Of a stretch of 64,000 nt of DNA, positions 57,050 through 64,000 are shown in pieces. The notes under the pieces are model-generated. The model saw only the letters and a program-made list of their open reading frames with translations, searched no databases and was not told the DNA's origin. Source of the DNA: Trichostrongylus colubriformis. Lineage: Eukaryota; Nematoda; Chromadorea; Rhabditida; Trichostrongylidae. A program made the position numbers and the translations under genes. Where the stretch lies: positions 28,297,426 to 28,361,425 of the forward strand of contig OZ022256.1 in NCBI GenBank assembly GCA_963978905.1. Direction: 5' to 3'. Each line of letters begins with the position of its first letter. Positions within the stretch are counted from its first letter, which is position 1.

Positions 57050-57960
57050 AAGCGGGCATCATCGGCTTTTAATTTCGTTTCGGGCAACGTGCGACGCGGC
57101 GATCACGATGGAGCGCGGTATCCATACTAAATTCCAACATTTTGGAGATACTTCAAACATTAATTAGAGCCCATCTTTCAAACAGCTGTAAACTGTTTCC
57201 TAATAATCCCTTAGACCTGTCTATTGGCCACTTGCTTGCTCCAATGGTTGCTTAGTTCTCGATATGGGTTTCCAGATGAGGATTTGATGAGGAAAATTTC
57301 GAAGTGTTTCACGGAAATGGCCATAATTTCCTTCAAACTTAACCATATGAGTTCGTTTTGGAGAAGCAGGGTCTGCTAGATTGTCGCTTTCGAATGACTA
57401 TCTGAGCTATGCAAGAAAAATTTGAAAAGGCCAGTTGAGGAAAGCTTTTTTTTCGACGAGTTTGCGAGATCTTCCTACGAATCTTCCCAAAAATCGATTC
57501 ATTGCTACTGAAATTTTTCCAGTATGCATCCTTCGCTCTCGGAGGTCTAGTGGGAGGGCGAGAAGCGTCGATCAGCTTCTCTGTGGGATGCGTCATGCAT
57601 GAGAATTTCATCCACATTCTCAATGAATACAAACGTTTTTCCGGTCCGCATAGTGGCCGCCAACACTAGATTACGTACTTGTGATCGTAGTAAGATATGA
57701 AAGAAGTCCATATCAGCTAATTTTCCGCTTTCATCCCATTGCTTCTGGAGTGTCCATCCACGGTGGTACCCGTTGATAGATATCGCTTTCCACGGCTTAT
57801 CGGTGAATTCCGGAGGTGTCTCTGTACGTGGTTTCGGTTTCAGGGGACCAATGAAAGAGTTATTGGTACTGGCCGGTTTCGTTGTGGATTGCGCCATGCA
57901 TGAGGTTTCCATGATGATTAAGTTAAACTAGTTTTGGGTTCGAACCCAATTAGTCAATTT
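57050..57960 (-). repeat. ~900-bp dispersed repeat, copy 1
   Basis: Direct-repeat partner of 60140-61030, roughly 70-75% similar by eye. Matches include GGAGCGCGGTATCCATACTA / GGGGCGCGGTATCTTCTCCA and CAAACGTTTTTCCGGTCCGC / CAAACGTTTTTACGGTCTGC. The minus strand has open frames 57912-57547 and 57632-57339, each starting near a related ATG motif ([AT]TCTCATGCATGACGCA-like) 300 bp apart. The family is unknown. Whether it ever coded for protein is unclear. Confidence 0.7.
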
Positions 57961-57961
57961 A

Positions 57962-58200
57962 ATCACTTCTCCCCTTACACTTTAGACCCTTAGCCTGAGA
58001 AATTCTGCTGATCACTGCCTACCTCAACAATTACGACCCCCCCCCCTCCCAGAGCACCAAATACGAACCCCCCCCCCCTCCTAGGGGGCCAAATACGACC
58101 CCCCTGTTGAGGATTCCTCAACGGAGGCCTGACCCTGAATACGACTCCCCCCTCCCCAGAGAGGGCCTCCATACGACCCTCCCCTTCTTCAAGTTCCGCT
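57962..58200. repeat. C-rich stretch with AATACGACCC repeats
   Basis: Several degenerate units of (CA)AATACGACCCCCC occur with C-runs of 8-12 bases at 58029, 58067 and 58098. On the minus strand these are G-runs able in principle to form G-quadruplexes, though the loops are long. The same unit occurs at 56760-56820 and 61135-61175. Confidence 0.6.
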
Positions 58201-58279
58201 ATTCCTGTGCTTTCTACCCTGCCAATGCTAGCCAATGCGAAAGTTACTGCTAGGATGCTGAATTATGGGCAAAAGCTTC

Positions 58280-58352
58280 GGTGTCGGACGGGACTCGAAC
58301 CCGCACTTCATCCTTTCCGGGGATAGGTGCTAATCCATTACACTACCGACAC
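58280..58352 (-). tRNA. tRNA-like sequence, second copy
   Basis: Minus-strand copy of the 53979-54051 sequence with a complete cloverleaf: acceptor GTGTCGG/CCGACAC, D-arm GTGT/GCAC, anticodon loop CCGGAAA, T-arm GCGGG/CCCGT. Both Pol III boxes are consensus-like (TAGTGTAATGG and GGTTCGAGTCC). The same C33 oddity is present. The downstream tail (CGAAGCTTTTGCCCATAATT on the minus strand) matches the other copies, favouring a tRNA-derived repeat family. A transcribed tRNA gene remains possible. Confidence 0.6.
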
Positions 58353-58550
58353 CCCTTTCAGAGTGTCCGTAAATGGACAAATGTGCAGCGGTACTCACTG
58401 CCGCGACGCATGAGCTCACGCTCCGCGGCCTCCATCATAGCGCGCTCTGGCATGCTTATGAGTTCTAGGTCTTCCTATCTCATCGGGCAAGGCTCTTCGT
58501 GAGCAGCACATGAGATCTTCGACTACTACGGTGTGTGTAAAAGAGTGATT

Positions 58551-58604
58551 CCTAACTCGCCGCTGAAGCGGCGAGCCAGGAGTCGCGCGCGCTTCGCGCG
58601 CATT
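58551..58604. repeat. Two adjacent GC-rich hairpins
   Basis: TCGCCGCTGAAGCGGCGA forms a perfect 8-bp stem with a 2-nt centre, and GCGCGCGCTTCGCGCGC follows immediately. They abut the start of the 139-bp tandem array at 58605. Confidence 0.7.
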
Positions 58605-58970
58605 GCAAGGGAAGGAAGTCCCGACGTGGGGGCTAATATGGGCCGTCGCCAAATATCGTTGTTGAGTTTATGACATCGGTGAGAAGAAAGCGACACTTGT
58701 CATCACAGAATGTATACTCAAGTGTATATTTTAACCTAAGCCTGCAAGGGAAGGAAGCCCCGACGTGGGGGCTAATATGGGCCGTCGCCAAATATCGTTG
58801 TTGAGTTTATGACATCGGTGAGAAGAAAGCGACACTTGTCATCACAGAATGTATACTCAAGTGTATATTTTAACCTAAGCCTGCAAGGGAGAAGCCCCGA
58901 CGTGGGGGTTAATATGGGGTGTCGCCAAATATCGTTGTTGAGCTGGTATCGGTGAGACGGAAGCAACTCT
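58605..58970. repeat. 139-bp tandem array, 2.6 copies
   Basis: Units 58605-58743 and 58744-58882 differ at one base by eye. A third, diverged and truncated unit starts at 58883. The unit begins GCAAGGGAAGGAAGYCCCGA and includes TGTATACTCAAGTGTATA near its end. It has no coding potential of note. It has no resemblance to 5S or spliced-leader genes that I can see. Confidence 0.9.
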
Positions 58971-59133
58971 GCATTCGCCGCTAAAGTGCGCCAACCCTAC
59001 AACAACGGGAACCGAAGGCTCCCGCAATTACTAAATTAGCGATTTGGAACCCCAATCACAATGACAACGGATCATCTTCCTCTACTTCACCACTGCCCCA
59101 CAGTATCCTCCGTCTCGTCGGACTATCCCATGA

Positions 59134-59373
59134 GGGTGGGGTCCACGAGGTGGAATTTCCGCGCGGCCGCGCGCGATGAGCGGCACGGCGGGTGCGAGTG
59201 CCAGTGGCAGGGCATGACAGCCTTCAAGCGAGGCAGTGTGGCATGAGTGGAGAGCGCAGACGTGACGCAGTCACGCTCGGCCGGGCGACCAAGGGCAATC
59301 GATACGGCGAGTCGTACGGGGCGCCGCGAGTGAAACGCGGCTAAGCGGAAATTCGACCTCGTGGATCCCACCC
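59134..59373. mobile_element. MULE-like MITE with 9-bp target duplication
   Basis: Ends GGGTGGGGTCCACGAGGTGG and its inverted match (..CCTCGTGGATCCCACCC) bound 240 bp. ATCCCATGA flanks both sides exactly (59125-59133 and 59374-59382). A 9-bp target duplication with long TIRs is characteristic of the Mutator (MULE) superfamily (established knowledge). The interior is GC-rich with no transposase. Confidence 0.88.
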
Positions 59374-59747
59374 ATCCCATGAGATCAACATTGGCTTCCG
59401 TACCAATCATGCGTAGTGCACTCTGCGAGTATCTCGCCACGTGCACTCCCTTACGCGGAGTGCGCAGACGGAGCGATGAAAAGGGAAAAAGCCTGTGTCC
59501 ACTGACGACGAACCGCTACGCAAGCTCACGCGTTGCGGTAGTGAGTACCTCCGCACATTTGTCCGTTTACCATTCCCCTCCCCCTTTCACCTTAACCAGC
59601 TTTTGAATGGTATATTTACCATAGCTTATCAGCACGAACACGTACAACGTGTTGAGTCGGTTGGACAATATCGGCATCGAACCGTGAAGCTGAAAGCTTT
59701 AGTATTGATTTTGATATTTTTGATAAATGCTGTTTATCGCCGCCGCG

Positions 59748-59862
59748 ATGCGAAAGTTACTACAAGGATGCTGAGTTATGGGCAAAAGCTTCGGTGTCGA
59801 ACGGGACTCGAACCCGCTTCCTGTGATTTCTACCCAGCCAATGCTAGCCAGTGCATCAACAA
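59748..59862 (-). repeat. tRNA-derived repeat, third copy (chimeric)
   Basis: On the minus strand, the T-arm and 3' acceptor (CGGGTTCGAGTCCCGTTCGA, ending CACC) and the tail CGAAGCTTTTGCCCATAACT match the other copies. The 5' half is a different sequence (GCACTGGCTAGCATTGGCTG), which is itself related to 58195-58245. The order shows two tRNA-like units fused or in tandem with a ~45-bp spacer. Confidence 0.55.
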
Positions 59863-60139
59863 AAATAAAAGTCTATGGTCACACTGAGGCCACATCCTGT
59901 GCAAATCAGAGAAATAAGAGCCTAACAAAACTCAGTACTTATATTCCAAAACAGAAGTGTCTACTATAACAACCTAACAGATTTAATGCTTATATTCTAA
60001 AACGAGAAAGCCCAAAAGGGTCATGGTTGATGGGCTCGTCCTCTGATGACAAAGGAAAAATCTCAAAAGTCATGCAAGTTATGCGGCAAGGATAAAGGAT
60101 AAAAAAATAGGAGTAGAATAGTTAAAAATTACATGGGGC

Positions 60140-61030
60140 CATGTAGTAAGCTCCACTGCGCCCTAACTGATCGCCGCGTCGCTATTATGGTAGCGGTCAG
60201 ATGGGGCGCGGTATCTTCTCCATACTGAATTTAGACATTTTTTGGATACTTGGAACTTTACTTATACTCCATCTTACGAAATACTGTACCTAACTTCCTT
60301 AGATCAATCTAATTGTAGCTTGCTTTCCTTAATAGTTGCGTAGCTTTCGATATGGGTATCCAGACGAGGAAAAGTTCCGAAAAATTCCTAGGTGCCTCGG
60401 TTCAGATGGTCATAACTTACTTCAAACATGACGATATGAGTGCGGTGTTGCTGTCCGAGGTCTGCAAGGTTGTCGCTCTCAATTGACTAATTGATCCATG
60501 CACTATTTCCAAAAAAAGAAGTAATTATGCGGGAGGCCAGTCGTGGAATCTTTTACGAAGTGACGTGATCTTCGCACGAATCTTTTGAAAAAATGATTCA
60601 TTGTTCCCAGAAAATCAATGAAAGGCTGGTTGACTTCGGCTGGCCTCGTTGCGGGATGCGCCATGCACGAGGATTTCCTCTCCATTCGCAGTAAATACAA
60701 ACGTTTTTACGGTCTGCATAGTGGCTCGCTAGTACCAGATCACGTACTTGCAATCGTAGTTAGATATGAAGGAGGTCCATTTCAGCTAATTTTGCGTTTC
60801 CATTTCATAGTTCCTAAGGTACACATCCACAATGGTACCCGTGACCAAGTATCGCTTCCCACGGTCATTCGGTGAATTTCGAAGATGTCTCTGTGCGTGG
60901 TTTCGGTGCCAGCGGACCAACGAAAGGGTTATTGGCATTAGCTTGCTCCGTTGTGGATCGCGTCATGCATTACGTTTCTTTTGTGACTATGTCAAATTAG
61001 TTTCGGGTTTGAACCCAATTAGTCAGTTTT
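60140..61030 (-). repeat. ~900-bp dispersed repeat, copy 2
   Basis: Direct-repeat partner of 57050-57960, about 3.07 kb downstream. The internal ATG motif again occurs twice, ~305 bp apart (CGTGCATGGCGCATCCCGCA near 60650-60675 and a weaker one near 60960, minus strand). The frames are more broken than in copy 1. The tail AACCCAATTAGTCAGTTTTA near 61014 matches AACCCAATTAGTCAATTTAA near 57944. Confidence 0.7.
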
Positions 61031-61179
61031 ATCACATCTGTCCTTTACGCTTTGGACTATGTTTTATAACTTTTGTCCTTTACACTTTGGACCCTCACCC
61101 TAAGAAATTCCTTTGATTACTGTCTCCCTCAACGATTACGACCCCTCTCCACGCCCAGTGCATCAAATACGACCCGCCT

Positions 61180-63935
61180 GTCGTGGATTCCTCGACGTAG
61201 GCTTAACCGGATGTAAACGGGATAGTGAAATCGCGAACTATTCTTTTGCCATAATTTGTGCTCTCTTTTCAGTCTACTGCGTAATGATTTACAGCGTTTT
61301 GTGCAGCTCTTAATACCATTTCCTCCTCCGTCAGACCTCACCACTGAAAGAAGGGGCAATTGCCTGCTGCCCCCTAATTTGAATATGACACTATATTGTT
61401 CCTTAGGTTTTCTGAAACAAAAGATATTGTGTTTATAGATATGGAAGGACTTCGGGGTCCAGTAAATGACTATGCTAAATGGTAAATGACTGAGGCATCC
61501 GTCAATAAATAATCAGATGTGGATTGTCCGCATCATTTGCGGAATAATCTTGTGGGTGAAGCTGAAAACTATACGATTTTAGTAATCATCACGTAAAGCG
61601 GTGCAGAAAAAACAGTTTGGGCAACCTTCGCCTCATCCTGTTGCAGTGAAATGTATAGCCATTAGTGAAATATTAGATGATAAACCTAGTTTTGAACAAT
61701 TTTCTGTTGAACAAGTACATTTGCTCTGAAAATGTGGTACGAGCTGATGAGACATTTCCCATAATTTTCTACAAGTTTTCTCCTTCTGCTGCATTGATAA
61801 TCGTCGCGATAAAGCTGTGTCAGTATCGAAGGGTCACATGCTGCTGACGACGAGTGACTGAAAGTGCACAGGTTTCCTTGTGGTATACACCCTTGCTACT
61901 TACAGGTGTCGTCCTTTCTACCAACGACTTCTATTTGTGTTTATTCATAGATGGGTAGCCGTAAACATTATCAGTTCCCTCTCATTATTCATCTACGAAT
62001 GCAGAGCAATAATTAAACATCGGGACCACTCCATTTTGGCAGTTGTTTCAATGCTTTCTGAATATTCCAACAGCTTCTTGCACTGGAATTTGATCCACAT
62101 TTGTTCGGCAGTCAAAGTGCACCGGAATGTTCTTATCTGTGCCTTGTAAGCAATTAAGCAGTAAGAGGATAGGCACAATTTTCGTGACAAGCAATTTTCT
62201 CTCTTTTGAATCGTGAAGTGAAAGTGCTTTTGTCGCAACACTCAGCTTAGCAGTCCCAACTTTCCTCAATCCAACAGCGCTTGCGGTTTAGAGGCTCGGA
62301 AATCGAACTGGAACTTTCAAAACCTGGCCTTGATATGTCGTCATTGCTATCAGAACCACTACTTTCAAATCTTTAGAATGGGTACGATAGCCAGTTATCG
62401 ATAGCCGAGATATGATGTAGCTTGACTTCACTTAGCCCTCCCGAAAGTTAGGTCACTCTTAGTAGCTTTCATTTTTCAGTCAGTTAGCAGTACAAATGGG
62501 TGTCGAAAATACAGTTATGAATGCCTCATCAATAAACTATTATGAAATATGGGGAAACCATTATTCATTGGGTCAAACTGGACTGCGCTTGTAGACAAGC
62601 GTCAGAACTGTCGAGTGTGATTGCTTACAACAAGACTATTACTTACTGACTCAGGTCTTTTATAAGCAAATGTTATTGACCAGAATTAAGTTTACCACCC
62701 GATACATACAACGAGGAATGATGCCTATTGGTGAGCAATAACTACAAGTCAGTCCAGTTTCTGGGATGCGCCATGAACTCGGCTTCTTCAAAATAGTTAG
62801 TTGAAAGGATGAGAAAACCAACTATTATATTCGCATGTTTGTTTTCTTCGAAAGAGCCCTATAGCACTCGGCCAACTCCTTTGGGATGAATCCCTTAATT
62901 GGTCTGGGAGAACTTCACATTCTCAGACTATGTAGCACGCGCACAGCACTGTTATTGTAGGCGCAACAATGGGCTTTGAACCCCATCCTGGTGCCCTAAG
63001 CAAAGTAATAAAATTGCATCCCAAAATCTGATGGATGTGTTTATTGCATATAATTTTGCTGCGATCACTCGCAGTGAGCCTATCTTAGGAGAACTTTCAC
63101 TTTGTGCAGAAGAGTTCGTCGTAATATCCAAATTACACTTGCGTCAGTATTACGATTTGTATTCGAGCACGTGGCCTGTGCGATGAGGTGAAGGAGAGTC
63201 CCATTCTTCCTTCTTGTGAGACCGCCTTTCTGTTTCGTCACCGAACCAAATGGGTGGAGATTGATGAAACGAGCTAGCGCGCTAGAATTCTCTATTAAGC
63301 AACAATTTTTCAATTCCTTTGTTTTCGAGAGCTGTTTTGTGTCAAGGATTATGACAATGGCTTCTCATATGAAAGCCACTGGGACCGATTCGATTTTCTG
63401 ATATTTTCACTGACAACACCCTTGTGCAATTAGTAATCTTGGTCTTGCTAATTGCTAGGGGTTACAAGTTTTACCTTCACTTGTCTACCATTTGTATTCG
63501 ACACTGATTGACCCTGTTTAATACTGCCTTCAGTATTGGTTTGAGTGACGAAAGGCCAGCGTCGTAAGAGAGCGAATATCAAACCCCTGACCTAGTGTAG
63601 TTCGGAGTGAGCGCTCTGTTTCCGCATTGACCATGTACTTTATTGGTATAACTCATGAGATGCATTGAACCACGACGGTATAGTTGACCTTTTGCCACCA
63701 CGCTCCGGAAATGGGACATGGCTAGTAATTAGTAAAGGCAGTGCGCATTCTATGAAAAACGTCTTGAAACGCTCATTTTAAGAAAGAATGCTTGTTAAAA
63801 TAACCATCCGATTATGATTGTGCTCTCCTGCCTTCTTATACTTCCCTTTTCAAGCTTCTGGAAATGTAATGTATTAGATCGTGCAATAATCACTCAATTT
63901 TTAAGCTCTTTTTTTCCTATTAGCGGAAGCGGTGC
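61180..63935. other. Non-coding stretch
   Basis: No recognised protein. A solitary copy of the CATGGCGCATCCC motif of the 57/60-kb repeat is on the minus strand near 62765. A tRNA B-box-like segment, GGCTTTGAACCCC, is near 62974. Confidence 0.4.
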
Positions 63936-63940
63936 AATGA

Positions 63941-64000
63941 CAGGTAGCGCACACTTTCATTGCACGGTGCGGAGATCAAATCCTGCATCACTGCCCACCC
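63941..64000 (+). repeat. tRNA-derived SINE, cut by the window end
   Basis: Contains the A-box-like GGTGCAATGACAGGTAGCGC and the B-box GATCAAATC in tRNA order, and closely matches the minus-strand copy at 34250-34335. The element continues beyond the window. Confidence 0.65.

Noticed and set aside
58605..58970. 139-bp array as a 5S rRNA/spliced-leader cluster
   Set aside because: The unit does not resemble nematode 5S rRNA or the SL exon as I know them.

Overview
The window is eukaryotic and looks like a parasitic nematode genome, most likely a strongylid such as a hookworm (inference). The evidence is one real gene split into about 25 small exons by mostly short introns with TTTCAG-type acceptors, a TTTTAG trans-splice-like acceptor just upstream of its start codon, and dense Tc1/mariner, Tc3-like, RTE and Ty3/Gypsy debris of worm type. 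I see no bacterial features and no rRNA.

Region by region: 1-6050 is non-coding and carries a perfect 69-bp tandem duplication and a TTAA-bounded inverted-repeat (piggyBac-like) interval. 6057-14318 (+) is a gene for an FGD/EXC-5-type Rho guanine-nucleotide exchange factor: proline/serine-rich N-terminus, DH, PH, FYVE, second PH. A foldback element sits in its last large intron, and the last coding exon is not resolved. 16085-17140 (-) is a broken Tc1-like transposase; 20014-20450 is a foldback MITE with a perfect 34-bp hairpin; 21640-22280 (-) is a broken mariner transposase. 25658-29641 is a nested transposon cluster between inverted TTAA ends: an RTE reverse-transcriptase relic, a hAT-like foldback MITE with an 8-bp target duplication, and a Tc3-like foldback element of 1561 bp.

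29645-47165 is mostly anonymous repeat-rich DNA with an inverted repeat pair (36.0 and 37.5 kb), small MITEs and two copies of an unrecognised coding-like fragment (44.0 and 46.5 kb). 47856-51646 is an LTR retrotransposon read on the minus strand, with a 4-bp target duplication, 372/385-bp LTRs, a gag-like ORF, integrase, and two further ORFs after integrase. Protease, reverse transcriptase and RNase H have been deleted. 53.9-61.1 kb holds tRNA-derived repeats, an internally deleted mariner with intact TIRs, two copies of a ~900-bp repeat, a 139-bp tandem array, and a MULE-like MITE with a 9-bp target duplication. The window ends in a tRNA-derived SINE.

Apart from the FGD-like gene I find no host gene I would defend. 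The part I find least explained is the pair of non-env ORFs in the env position of the LTR element.
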